A DNA stretch of 64,000 nucleotides, taken from Carnegiea gigantea (Eukaryota; Streptophyta; Magnoliopsida; Caryophyllales; Cactaceae). Where the stretch lies: the NCBI GenBank assembly GCA_029747015.1, contig JAKOGI010002222.1:62001-126000 (forward strand), given 5' to 3'. Both the position numbers and the translations under genes were made by a program. The notes under the pieces are model-generated. The model ran no database searches. It worked only from the letters and a program-made list of their open reading frames with translations, and was not told where the DNA came from. Below are positions 51,490 to 62,388 of the stretch, piece by piece (position 1 is the stretch's first letter; every line of letters begins with the position of its first letter).

Positions 51490-52256
51490 CTTGGCCAAAG
51501 GGAAAATAGACCTCACAGAGGTTAAGCTTGAAACCAAAGCTCTTCGATAATCCAAGAACTTCGATGAAACTAAGTATTGCAACACCTATTGCGAGGACAC
51601 AATACTGAAAATCGTTGGAATTTCAAAAATAGGCTAGAAAGGGTGTTTAGGTCGGGACAACTCTCACCCTTAAAGCAGCCCAAAAGCCAAATGATGACGA
51701 GAACCCACTAGGGGGCCATGAAAGTATCTTGCTTTTCAATGAGTAAGAAGGGGAATAGGACTCATCTATGTTCACACAAAACATTGATGGCCCAAAACTA
51801 AGGGTGAGCATGCCTACACAACATTTAAAGGTCCTTAGTATATGGAACAGTGATAAAGATGATGTATATGAAGCCCAAGGAGATTATCTGCCCACTTAAG
51901 CAAGTGATGATGACTTATGGGGAGAGGAGGACTAGGCGACGGTCCAACATCTTACAAAAGTTGGGAGACATCAAGCTAAGAAAGGTCCACAATAAGCCCT
52001 GGAGAAAGAAAAGGCCACACCAGCCCAAGAAGAAGATCCGATAGTAAAGCAACTAAAGAAATGGTAAATATGACTATCTGGCAACTCATAGTAGCTTCTA
52101 AAAAACATAGGTAATTCTTGATAGACAAGCTGAATAAAGTCAATGTGTCCCCTAAAGCTAAACTGGAGGAAATGATAGCCTCGATTACACCCTTTACCTC
52201 ACTGTGATATCCCTTTAGAAGTACGTACCTCTTGCCTTGGTTGATAACAGATTAAT

Positions 52257-52480
52257 AGTAAATTTCTACCATTGGAGAATAGCTCAAAGGTTAGTAAATT
52301 TCTACCATTGGAGAACAGCTTAAAGAGGATGGTATTAGACACTATTCTCCTCCCTATTAGTATAGGTGTTGTTAGAAGAAATGTGAAATTCCAAGTCTTG
52401 GACGTACATGCTACCTTTAATTTACTCCAAGGAAAGCCATGGCTCCATGACCACCAGGTTGTTCTTCTACTTTGCATCAG
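52257..52480 (+). pseudogene. Protease remnant of the Tat-like element
   Basis: Reads LPISIGVVRRNVKFQVLDVH followed by FNLLQGKPWLHDHQVV, the end of a Tat-type aspartic protease (the family has LGRPWIH here). The active-site DTG is not seen. A 36-base tandem duplication starts this piece (52257-52328, second unit from 52293). Confidence 0.7.
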
Positions 52481-53549
52481 AAGGTGAAGATGTTGATAAA
52501 AGGGCAGGTGATGACCACTAAAGGGGATAATGTATATGCTACAATCACTAACAAGGGGTCAGTAGTAGAAATAGAGCACAATTGCAATGATAAGGAGCAT
52601 TATAACTTTGAAACGGTGGCAGTGTGAGGAAAGGACAAAGCTCCTTATTCAAATCTATATGTGAATGCTATCCTTAAGAAGTGGGGCTACTTCCTAAGAA
52701 TAGCTATATGACAAAGAGCATAGAGGTGGACTACCTTCCTCTTGACTCAAAGGGAGGATTACAAATTTAGGCTGGGGTATCAGCCCACTCTAGAAGAAGT
52801 GACCAAGGCTAGATAGGAAGCCCAGGCTTAAAGGGCTACTGCTAGGAAAGGATTCCCAAAGCACTACACTATCAAGGCTTACTTAGACACTCTTAATTGA
52901 TAATTTTTATACGAAGGAGATGATTTTCCGTTTCATGACTTTCCTGAACCTCGCTACATAATAGAGAATTGAATCCCAAAGCTAGGGCTAGAAGTATTCA
53001 ATGACTGCTTACTGTTGAAGAAAGAAGTGCTAAGTACCATGAGAAAAGACCAGTCCACTCAAGACTATCTTAGCTGGTCGTAAGCAACATCATTGGGATT
53101 CTTTTTGTGAGCGACTATAGGAAGAAAGAAGACCCTGTTGTTGTTCTGTCCCTCGATACGTCTAACAATGGGTTTGATCTCACCAACTTCATCATCAAGG
53201 CTAATACCAAATGCTACAAGCAAGTGACTTGGATAGCTGAGGAGGAAGGAAAGTGTTCATCATAGCCATAGAGGGTAGTTTAGGATAGGCTAAGAGTTAG
53301 TCTTAAGTTTTTATTCTTTCAAACTCTACGTTAGATGTACTTGTTTCTATTATGACTCATCTCATTCCTTTCCTTTTGAATAATTTGCTTCTTAAGATGA
53401 AAATTAAGATATAGATCCTAAAGATATAATTGAGGATACAATACTAATCAACTTGACGAACTCCCTTCGAGCCCCAAGAGCTCGAATAGGAAAATTGCTA
53501 ACCTATGAGGAGCAAGAAAGTTTTACTTTACTCATGTAGGAATTCATAG

Positions 53550-53890
53550 ATGTCATTTATATGGTCTTATAAAGACTTACCAGGTATTGATCGAGACATT
53601 GCTAAGCATAAAATTCCTCTCTATTAAGATGCTAAGTCAGTAAAATGGATGCTTCATAGTATAAAACCAGAATGGGCATTGAAAATAAAGGAGGAGGCAT
53701 AGAAACAACTAGATGCGGGATTCATTATGGTTATACACTGCCCCTAATGGGTAGTAAACATTGTAGTAATCCCAAAGAAAGATAGGAGAGTAAGAATGTC
53801 TGTTGATTTTAGGGATCTCAATAAGGCAAGTCCAAAGGATGACTTCGCACTACCATATGTAGACGTCTTGCTAGATAATACTACTGGTCA
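53550..53890 (+). pseudogene. Reverse transcriptase N-terminal remnant of the Tat-like element
   Basis: Motifs in order: DLPGIDRDIAKHKIPL (about 53573-53620), KQLDAGFI (about 53706-53730), VVIPKKDRRVRMSVDFRDLN (about 53763-53824), KASPKDDFALPYVD. The family continues with the catalytic block; here the frame ends at 53890 where an LTR on the other strand starts. Stops are few, so this part is better kept than the Gag. Confidence 0.85.
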
Positions 53891-55036
53891 TGCTCTTAAT
53901 AGGGCCACAAGTGCACGGTGGCATTGTAGCAAATCAAGGTCGTCCCCCACAAGAACTAGCTTGATCTATTGGGCTATATTCCCTAAAGATGGGCTTCCTA
54001 AATTTGTGAATGAAATTGATCTATGCTACTTATCTAATGTAATAGATAATCAATCAAGGAATTTAATCAAACCAAGCAATTTTCCAACTGAAAAATTAAT
54101 CAAGTGCCTTTTTTAGATGGGTAATTCCAAAACTGATAACTGATTTATCAAACCTCTCTTTCAAGGGGTAATGGAAATCTTAAATCTTATCAACTATCAT
54201 TTCTCAAGAGTTTTTGATTAATCTAAGATCATTAAGAATGCGATTATCAAATTTAGAGGTTTCTTAAACGGTGAGCCTTTCTCAAGATCCCACACACTTA
54301 AGTTGAATCTTAGTTTTCCAACATCTAGTTTTACCTTTCAATTCTTCACAAGATGTCGAAAACAAGCAAGAAATTGATCAAGTACTTTTAGATTAAAACA
54401 ATAATTGATTCATTCATAAGAATTCAACTTAATTCCAAGATTAAAAATCCAAAAACTTAACATAAAAATCAATAATAACATGAAAACATAAACACCTAAC
54501 GAGAAAAAAAAAGTAGAAGGGAAAGGAATTGCTCAGCTGATGCGCGCTTTTAGAAGCAAACTCGACCCGGAATCCTTGCAAATCTTCACCTTCAACTCTT
54601 TCTAAATCTAAATCCTAATCTAATTGATGAAATTAAAGAGAGGAAAATGGAATGATGGGGGCATAGAATGAGTTGAAAATAGACCTTTTATAAAGAATAT
54701 AAAAAAACTGCCTAGAAGTCGAACAGCCGTGAGAAAACAAACAGACTCAGGGGAAAGAGGTCCACCACAGACCACCGTGGTGAGCTCTATTTTGACATTC
54801 TTCTATTCTTTCCTCCTTCCATAGACATAGTGACTTGGGGTCTCTGTGGGGGTCAATCGCTCATTTAGGGGTCAAATATGGGGTAAAATGATCCAACAAC
54901 CTGCAAAACACAGAGAAGAATAATACCTGAATGTAAAACAGAAAAAAGAGTGCACAATATGGCATAAAACACATAATTCTCCCAAAAATGGTATAAAATG
55001 ACCTCAAAATAAAGTGCACTTTAAGGATTTATCAAA
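53891..55036 (-). repeat. 3' LTR of the outer gag-only type element
   Basis: Starts TGCTCTTAATAGGG where RT similarity of the host element ends, and ends near TTATCA or AAACA at 55034-55038. About 1.14 kb. The partner LTR is outside the window, so both ends are inferred. Confidence 0.55.
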
Positions 55037-55593
55037 CACCCATATGCTGAAACCGTTGTTTGTCCTTAAGCAAACACTAGATAAAACCGACAAGGGGAGA
55101 TGCATCTAAGGACTCAAAACGGAACAACATCCTCAAAATAGGCAACGTATAGCACATCACAAACAAGAATGCCAATTAACGAAACTGCAAGTAGTGCGCA
55201 CAACATTTCAAAATCAGGGGAAGGTGAGCGTTTTCGAAAAAGTACGAGACCACAAGTTTAATACCAAACTTGATCACCCCCAAAGAACCACAAAGCATAT
55301 GATGCAAGTGCATGAGATTTGGTAAAACTAAATAGACTGGTAGAACCTCTCTTTAAGGAAATGTGGGTGACTCCCACTTATGTTTTAGAAATATGGCATG
55401 ATTTCACTCAAGACTCATTCCAAAAATGCAATCTACCATGGGGTTGCAAAAACTCTCGAATTCTCCCCTACTAGGAATGCAATGTGCACAAGATAATTAG
55501 GAGGACTTTATATGAGTTGTAATGTGGGCTAGAAGGGTTGAGGGAAAGAGGTGGACAAATGCATTTGGGACAATGTAGGGCTACTTAGCTAAG
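55037..55593 (-). other. 3' untranslated region of the outer gag-only type element, first part
   Basis: Contains the stem-loop GTTTG...CAAAC (55058-55075) and then AT-rich noncoding sequence up to the inner insertion. Confidence 0.5.
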
Positions 55594-57257
55594 TGTTGGG
55601 AAACATTGAGAGCGAAAAACTATAAAGAAAAGCCGCAAGCGTACAGCTCTCGCTATAGCACTTGAGGATCGTATCCTCAGGGACGATGGTCAAGATTTAG
55701 GTCATTAAGAAACTAAGGTTACCTAACAAAAACTTTATCGACTAACTAAGCTATTAACTACATCCTATTAACCGAATTAAACCAAACCAAAACTAAACCA
55801 ACGAATCTGACTAACAACCTATCACAGAATCATTATCAGTAAACGAAATCAACCAATCACAAAATCATTATTCAACTTAAAACAGCCTATGTCTAAAACT
55901 TGTTAACTACCAAACTGTCACTAATATCATTATTACTTAGCAAATCACAAAGAGTGAGTAACCAGCAACACTATTCAACCAAATCAATAACATGACAGGA
56001 ATTAAGAACATGGCAACACAGGGGAGCATCAGAGAAAGCAGAGTAATCAACAAGGCAACAGCAACCACACTAACAACATCAGATAACAGAGAAATCGGTA
56101 AGAACACAGCACAGCAACATGGGCATTAACATCATAGAGAAGAATCGGGCAACAACGAAGAAAACAGCATGAATCAGAGAACAGGATTCAACCTGACCTG
56201 TGAATCAGTCACGGTGCGAACCCAACACTGAAGAACTCAACAGGGAACTCGAACCAAAAACAACACGAACCTATGAATTCCGAACCAAAACAGGGGAGGG
56301 GGAAATTGGAAACGAATAGAGAAAGCACAACCTAGGCTTCCTTGCTTTTCTCTCAACCAAGGTCTACTATAGGGGATTCGCCATTAGTGAACCTTTGAAC
56401 GAAAAGCAGAACCAAAACAGGGGAAGGGGTGAAATCGAATCAATCAACAACCAAATTCCAAAAACTTGGAAACTCAACAAAAACTTGAAGATTACTGCTA
56501 GAATTCAAGAGTATAACCGATTACAAGACTTGAAAGCTGAAATCGAAAGCAAAAACGAAACAAAACCCTAACCCTAATCTGCGAACGATTGAAACAGAGT
56601 TTAAAACGAATTAATCTACCCCTAAAGCAAAAATTAAACCTAAAACTAAACCTAAATTACCTAAAATTACCTAGCTCTCAATTGCGTCTACGAGCTTCAA
56701 TATATACCCAAACTCCATGAATTCTTCACCGTTCGATTTGGGGTTGTCGTGGATAGCGAAGATGGTGTTGGCTGGAAGATGCGTTGGCACTTGCAGCGTG
56801 AAGTGCGGGATGGAGGTTCGAGGAGAGAGAAAGGGAAGATGAGAGAAGAGATGAGGATGAAGAAGGCGAGGCAGGTTCTGGGGTCTTCGGGGTTCTGGCT
56901 TAGCAGAGGGGCGCGGAGAGAGAGAAAAAATCACAGGGGGAGGGGAAATAAAAGGGGCCGGTTTCTTTGCTCTTGAACCGGACCGGTTCTTTTGAACCGG
57001 TTCGGTTTTTTTTCTTTTTCTCTCTTCTTTTTTTTTTGGCCGGTTCAGGGAAATTTAGATCGGTTCTTGGACATTTGGACCTGGTTCTTCAACTCCCGAC
57101 TTTTTCTGCTATTTTTCTCGCGTTTTTAGCCATTTTTTTGAATTTATTCAAATCCTCAAAATAAAATAAAATCAAATAAAAATATTAAAAATACGATAAA
57201 AACGAGCATAAAATTATGTAAAAGTATATTAAAAATAGCTCATTTTTGGTGCGAACA
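55594..57257 (-). repeat. 3' LTR of the gag-only element
   Basis: Starts TGTTGGGAAA, ends GTGCGAACA. Matches 60741-62388. It contains a GA-rich block (56750-56950) and a block with repeated GAACCGG words (56975-57000) that is longer here than in the other LTR. Plus-strand ORFs in it are antisense to the element. Confidence 0.93.
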
Positions 57258-57292
57258 AATACCCCCACAATAAGATTTTGCTCGTCCTCGAG
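57258..57292 (-). other. Polypurine tract and GAGGAC motif of the gag-only element
   Basis: On the minus strand CTC-GAGGAC-GAG (57292-57281), then CAAAATCTTATTGTGGGGGT and the LTR. The stem is only three bases here. Confidence 0.7.
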
Positions 57293-58714
57293 TAAGAAAA
57301 ACTAAACTAACTAAAAGAACATGGAAAATAAGAAAAGAAAATCCTAACTCACTGTCGTATGAATCACGATTACATTTAGCGTATGCAACAAGCCTTTTAA
57401 ACCTCCTGGTCTCCCAAGTGAACGAGCGAGGTCTCGTGAGGGTTTCTAAGTGAAATACCTACAAAATTATTTCAAATATAAAAGAAAATCTTTTTGGTTT
57501 TTTCTCAAAACTGATATGTACAAAATCTGGGAACAATATGCACACATCTCTGATAATCTAGATCACCCATGTACTCAAATATTGACCTGCATATATACAG
57601 AATGTACTTCAAAGCCCTCTACCTCCTGAATGACATCAAAGCACTAATTTTTCACCCCATTGAACATAAAGATTTTGAATCCATCCTGGTGTTCGTGTGC
57701 AAGTTTATCATCATCTCAAGGCTTAGATTGACTAGAATTGACTCAATCCTACTTAGTTGACACAACTACATTATTATCATACTAATTTTTGGAAGCAAGC
57801 TTTCTCAGTAGCAATATTGCCTCAAAGGGTAACACCCAGTAGCACGTGTCTCAAAGGCTAATGCCCAGTAGCGCATGCCTCAAAGCGATACTTGTCATTC
57901 CAAATTTTATTTCACCTCTTTTTTTTTTCTTTCTTTCATTCTTGTTCATAGTACATTTTTTTCAAAGTATTTGTGTCACAAGCTAGTAGGAGAATCATTC
58001 ATGGAAACCTAAAACCTAAAGATGATGATGAAGAAACAAATAAGGACTGGATTACACAACCTATAATGAACAACTGAAGTTAGAATTAGGGCTATGAATA
58101 TCACATTTGCAGGTGGAGACTTATAATGCACATCCTACTTATATACAAGCTAATAAATAAAGTGCGGGGGATTTAAACTAATCAGAAATAGTACAAATAT
58201 TCTCAAAAACAAAATCAAAAATCTTTTTGAATTTTCAAAAAAAATTTTCAAAAAAATGCACCTCACCCCTACACCAAAACTTCACAATGTCCTCATTGTG
58301 GAAACTAAGGCGCTAAAAAGCAAGCTCATCAGCTATACAGTCGTTAAACCTAAAATATATACAACTAGGACACCACTAAAAACCAAAAACAAAACTAAAA
58401 ACCAAATAAAACCAAAATGAAAAAGAAAAGAAAATCAAAACTAAAACCAAAGGAAACACACCTATTTACAAAAACAAACTCAAAACCAAAATTAAGGACC
58501 TACTAAACCAAAAGAAACCGAAAACGAGACAAAAGGCAAAAGAAAAACAAAAGGAAAGACGAAAACAAATCACTGAAACATCAAAAAGGGAACAAAAAGG
58601 AAACTATTAAACAAAAACTAAACTAAGGAAACAAAACACAGAATCAATGAAACCCAAAAAAAAAAAAAACTAAAACACTCATATATTCACAATCCTAAAT
58701 ATGTACAACTAAGT
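57293..58714 (-). other. Long 3' untranslated interior of the gag-only element
   Basis: Noncoding. Holds a 29-base tandem repeat of about 2.3 units (57819-57890, words CTCAAAGG and CCCAGTAGC), a second stem-loop plus G run (58266-58300), and a low-complexity stretch of AAACCAAAA-type words (58370-58660) that is T-rich in the sense strand. No pol remains are visible, so the loss of pol was complete or pol was never present. Confidence 0.7.
58266..58300 (-). other. Internal stem-loop with G run
   Basis: On the minus strand CACAAT-GAGGAC-ATTGTG (58300-58283), then AAGTTTTGGTGTAGGGGT. Same layout as a polypurine tract with its stem-loop, but 1 kb inside the element. Confidence 0.75.
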
Positions 58715-60331
58715 TCAAAAAGGAAATAAAAGAAAAGAAAAAGAAAAGAAGAAGGTTAGAACGATCATACTAGGTTGGATACGGGTTGTACCCAAACTAT
58801 AAGGCTTATGGAGCATCAACCACTCCATATTAAGCTGAAAAGTGTTATTTAAATCAAAACTCGTTAAAGCACGCAACAGCTTATCAAACAAAGAAGCCCA
58901 ACTCTCAATAATATAGCAAGAATGAAAAGCAGTGAGTTGGAGCCAGATAGAGTACATCCATTTAGCCAATAAAGCATAGGTAAGGGCCCGTTTCAACTTA
59001 TCAAATAGTTGGGCCCAATCAGGAAGGAAATGGACATACTCAGAATGAGCCAGTAGTGAGGTCATTGGCCTAGAAATATAATTATCATGAATGACCGGTC
59101 GAGGCAAATCAAAGGGTCCTAAGTCCACAAGTCCTTTAAGGTCAATATGTGTATGAGTCTGGTCTAAAGCAAAATTCTCAGGGACAACATTCGCAGACTC
59201 AATAAAGTCAGACTTGTGAGGTTCTAGAAGGAGGTCAGGTATGATCCGATCAAAGGAGAATGACTCATATTCAACACACAGATCCACACCCAAAGCTACA
59301 TTGATATCAAAAGAAAATGAGTCGTATTCAACAGGGAATGACTCATGAGGTATTAGAGAGTCAAACAAAAATGATTCATACTCAACATAAAAACGCTCAT
59401 CAAGACTTTGACTAATAACAAGCCCACATGAAAAAGATTCATATTCCACACGCAGAATATCATCATCAAATTCTAAAATGGTGGGTTTATCTTGCCCCTC
59501 ACATGACTCATGGGAAATATCATCTAACCTATCATGATGCTCGATGGCAGATGGGATGCTCATATCTAACTCATCAGGTCTCTTAGGTTCCTGACCCTCC
59601 TCAGACTCAGAAGATTCATCAAAAATGGTGGGTGGGTCAGCATAAACTGGGACATCTTCAGTGATATTCGCATGTGAGCTAGATTCAGGTGCAAGGTCTG
59701 GGAATAGAGCCATGCGGAGGTCATCCTCGTGTGCTAGACTATATAAAGACAGATCATCATTTAAGCTAGACCTAGAAAGACAAGAGGGCTCAAAATCATC
59801 AAAAAGACTAACTCCTGATTTAGGAGATCCTAAACTAGAGTCAGGCTGATGCAAATTAATATCCTCCCTACTTTGACTGAAACAGTGAGAATATTCAGTA
59901 ATTCTCACTTTCATAATCTCTAACATCTTATCAGTCAATTCATTAATTCTCTTTTCCATACTTGCACACGTAGCATCATGATACAGACAAGAATAAACAT
60001 CATGACGAGAAGATTGACAACAACCACACCAAATAGGAGGCACAAAAACAGGAGAGGGGTCATAGAAGTCTACCGAGTGATCTCGGGGGTAAGGATTGGC
60101 AAGAAAAACAGACTCATCAAGAGTTGGGTATTGTAAATTCGGTCTACCTTGTTCAAATGCATAATTATCCCAAGCTAAATTCTCAAAGAAGTCCCAAACC
60201 TCGTCTTGAGTTCTAGATAATAATCCTAACAAACCCCTGGGGCACATAGACTCAACAACACCCTTAAATTCAGCATTGAGACCTAAAACTATGACATCAC
60301 AAATTTTCCATTTTTGAAAATTATGATTCAA
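58715..60331 (-). CDS. Gag-like protein with zinc knuckle and long acidic tail, 538 codons
   Basis: Longest ORF of the window and the only one intact over such a length. Residues 1-60 are the C-terminal end of a gypsy Gag (FKGVVESMCPRG, DEVWDFFENLA). A perfect CX2CX4HX4C zinc knuckle is at 102-115 (CGCCQSSRHDVYSC), followed by a predicted helix at 124-143 (MEKRINELTDKMLEIM). Residues 150-290 are acidic and serine-rich. Four copies of V-E-Y-[ED]-S-F begin at 295, 316, 334 and 353. A motif LFDKLxRALT occurs twice (442-451, 481-490). The end (523-538) is hydrophobic. The Gag frame continues upstream: from an ATG at 60412 it runs in frame but meets TAA at 60389-60391 after seven codons, so the present start is downstream of the ancestral one. 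No protease or RT. Likely role: RNA binding and particle assembly; the tail is of unknown function. Confidence 0.85.
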   Translation of the reverse strand: MNHNFQKWKICDVIVLGLNAEFKGVVESMCPRGLLGLLSRTQDEVWDFFENLAWDNYAFEQGRPNLQYPTLDESVFLANPYPRDHSVDFYDPSPVFVPPIWCGCCQSSRHDVYSCLYHDATCASMEKRINELTDKMLEIMKVRITEYSHCFSQSREDINLHQPDSSLGSPKSGVSLFDDFEPSCLSRSSLNDDLSLYSLAHEDDLRMALFPDLAPESSSHANITEDVPVYADPPTIFDESSESEEGQEPKRPDELDMSIPSAIEHHDRLDDISHESCEGQDKPTILEFDDDILRVEYESFSCGLVISQSLDERFYVEYESFLFDSLIPHESFPVEYDSFSFDINVALGVDLCVEYESFSFDRIIPDLLLEPHKSDFIESANVVPENFALDQTHTHIDLKGLVDLGPFDLPRPVIHDNYISRPMTSLLAHSEYVHFLPDWAQLFDKLKRALTYALLAKWMYSIWLQLTAFHSCYIIESWASLFDKLLRALTSFDLNNTFQLNMEWLMLHKPYSLGTTRIQPSMIVLTFFFSFSFLLFPF

Positions 60332-60391
60332 TTGAGCACGATAATCATTAAGCCTTGAAAAATAATTCCAAAAAGGTTCGTGCTCAAATTA

Positions 60392-60412
60392 TGGGAAATT
60401 GAAACCTGGCAT
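60392..60412 (-). pseudogene. Original start of the gag-like ORF, cut off by a stop codon
   Basis: ATG at 60412 begins MPGFNFP and is followed by TAA (60389-60391). The same frame then reads FEHEPFWNYFSRLNDYRAQ into the 538-codon ORF, which matches the usual Gag pattern of E-x-W-x-Y-x-x-R-F-x-D. The stop is a single-codon change in an otherwise open frame. Confidence 0.75.
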
Positions 60413-60716
60413 TTTGAATTTTTTTTTTTTGGGGGCAAATTTTTTCAATTTTTAGGGGTTTTCAATTTTTTTTTCAATTTTTTTGGATTTTTGGTTTTTC
60501 AATTTTTTTTTGTGATTTTTGAAGGTTTCTAATTTTTTTTGGATTTTTGAAATTTTTTGAAGAAACGATTAAACTAAGTGACGATTGATACTAAAACAAA
60601 GAAATCAACTAAAACAGTTCACAACGACTCAGTAACTACTAATGAACTCAACAAAAACAAAGTACGAAAAAGAGTAATATACGAAAACAAAAAGATGACC
60701 TAATCTCTTGCCGTCG
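60413..60716 (-). other. Leader of the gag-only element
   Basis: Between primer-binding site and gag. Contains 60417-60560, a very T-rich plus strand (A-rich in the sense strand) built from TTCAATTTTTT-type words. The left-edge family member has a T run at the same place (633-652). Confidence 0.7.
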
Positions 60717-60734
60717 TCCCCAGCAACGGCGCCA
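60717..60734 (-). other. Primer-binding site of the gag-only element
   Basis: Minus strand TGGCGCCGTTGCTGGGGA, six bases from the 5' LTR. Typical of Athila/Tat gypsy elements; differs from the initiator tRNA-Met sites of the other elements in this window. Confidence 0.85.
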
Positions 60735-60740
60735 AAAACT

Positions 60741-62388
60741 TGCTGGGAAAAATTGAGAGTGAAAAACTGTAAAGAAAAGCCGCAAGCGTACAGCTCTCGC
60801 TATAGCACTTGAGGGTCGTATCCTCAGGGACAATGGTTAAGATTTAGGTCACTAAGAAACTAAGGTTACCTAACAAAAACTTTATCGACTAACTAAGCTA
60901 TTAACTACATCCTATTAACAGAATTAAACCAAACCAAAACTAAACCAACGAATCTAACTAACAACCTATCATAGAATCATTATCAGTAAACGAAATCAAC
61001 CAATCACAAAATCATTATTTAACTTAAAACAGCCTATGTCTAAAACTTGTTAACTACCAAACTGTCACTAATATCATTATTACTTAGCAAATCACAAAGA
61101 GTGAGTAACCAGCAACACTATTCAACCAAATCAATAACATGACAGGAATTAAGAACATGGCAACACAGGGGAGCATCAGAGAAAGCAAAGTAATCAACAA
61201 GGCAACAGCAACCACACTAGCAACATCAGATAACAGAGAAATTGATAAGAACACAGCACAGCAACATGGGCATTAACATCATAGGGAAGAATCGGGTAAT
61301 AACGAAGAAAACAGCATGAATCAGAGAACAGGACTCAACCTGACCTGTGAATCAGTCACGGTGTGAACCCAACACTGAAGAACTCAACAGGGAACTCGAA
61401 CCAGAAACAACACGAACCTATGAATTCCGAACCAAAACAGGGGAGGGGGAAATTGGAAACGAACAGAGAAAGCAGAACCTAGGCTTCCTTGCTTTTCGCT
61501 CAGCCAAGGTCTACCATGGGGGATTCGCCATTAGCGAACCTTTGAATGAAAAGCAGAACCAAAACAGGGGAAGGGGCGAAATCGAATCAATCAACAACCA
61601 AATTCCAAAAACTTGCAAACTCAACAAAAACTTGAAGATTACTGCTAGAATTCAAGAGTATAACAGATTACAAGACTTGAAAGCTGAAATCGAAAGCAAA
61701 AACGAAACGAAACCCTAACCCTAATCTGTGAACGATTGAAATAGAGTTTAAAACTAATTAATCTACCCCTAAAGTGAAAATTAAACCTAAAACTAAACCT
61801 AAATTACCTAAAATTACCTAGCTCTCAATGGCGTCTGCGAGCTTCAATATATACCCGAACTCCATGAATTCTTCACTGTTCGATTTGGGGTTGTTGTGGA
61901 TGGCGAAGATGGTGTTGGCTGGAAGATGCGTTGGCACTTGCAACGTGAAGTGCGGGATGGAGGTTCAAGGAGAGAGAAAGGGAAGATGAGAGAAGAGATG
62001 AGGATGAAGAAGGCGAGGCAGGTTCTGGGGTCTTCGGGGTTCTGGGTTAGTAGAGGGACGCGAAGAGAGAGAGAAAAAATCGCAGGGGGAGGGGAAATAA
62101 AAGGGGCTGGTTTCTTTGCTCTTGAACTGGTTCAGTTTTTTTTCTTTTTCTCTCTTCTTTTTTTGGGCCGGTTCAGGGAAATTTGGACCGGTTCTTGGAC
62201 ATTTGGACCCGGTTCTTCAACTCCCAACTTTTTCTCCTATTTTTCTCGCATTTTTAGCCATCTTTTTGAATTTATTCAAATCCTACAAAATAAAATAAAA
62301 TCAAATAAAAATATAAAAAATACGATAAAAACGAGCATAAAATTAGTGTAAAAGTATATTAAAAATAGCTCATTTTTGGTGCAAACAC
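60741..62388 (-). repeat. 5' LTR of the gag-only element
   Basis: Starts TGCTGGGAAA, ends GTGCAAACA, then target duplication CTAAG. Partner of 55594-57257. Confidence 0.93.

Larger units (their letters stand above)
49900..53890 (+). mobile_element. Degenerate Tat/Ogre-like Ty3/gypsy element, 3'-interrupted
   Basis: Plus-strand remains in the order Gag (about 50000-50680), a TRIM insertion (50761-51489), protease (about 52250-52480), a linker with LGYQPTLEEVTKAR (about 52775-52815), and RT (about 53550-53897). RT stops in its first third where a minus-strand LTR begins. LTR boundaries of this element are not clear. All frames carry stops. Confidence 0.75.
55594..62388 (-). mobile_element. Gag-only non-autonomous LTR retrotransposon, structurally complete
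   Basis: 6795 bases with perfect target duplication CTAAG (55589-55593 and 62389-62393). 3' LTR 55594-57257 (1664 bases), interior 57258-60740 (3483 bases), 5' LTR 60741-62388 (1648 bases). Primer-binding site TGGCGCCGTTGCTGGGGA (60734-60717) is of the type used by Athila/Tat gypsy elements and usually assigned to tRNA-Asp. The purine tract is at 57258-57270. The interior encodes one long ORF (58715-60331) and no pol. LTRs differ at about 12 of the first 260 positions and less further in. It must depend on enzymes from another element, most likely of the Athila/Tat group. Confidence 0.93.

Noticed and set aside
56565..56580. CCCTAACCCTAA telomere-like string, also at 61709
   Set aside because: Only two units and part of the LTR in both copies; not an interstitial telomere array.
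56671..56976. ORFs in the GA-rich part of the LTR, repeated at 61896-62351
   Set aside because: Low-complexity composition (R, E, K, G runs on one strand; P, S, H on the other); LTR sequence without known domain.
61347..61718. 123-codon plus-strand ORF
   Set aside because: Antisense within the 5' LTR of the gag-only element; the matching region of the other LTR carries stops.
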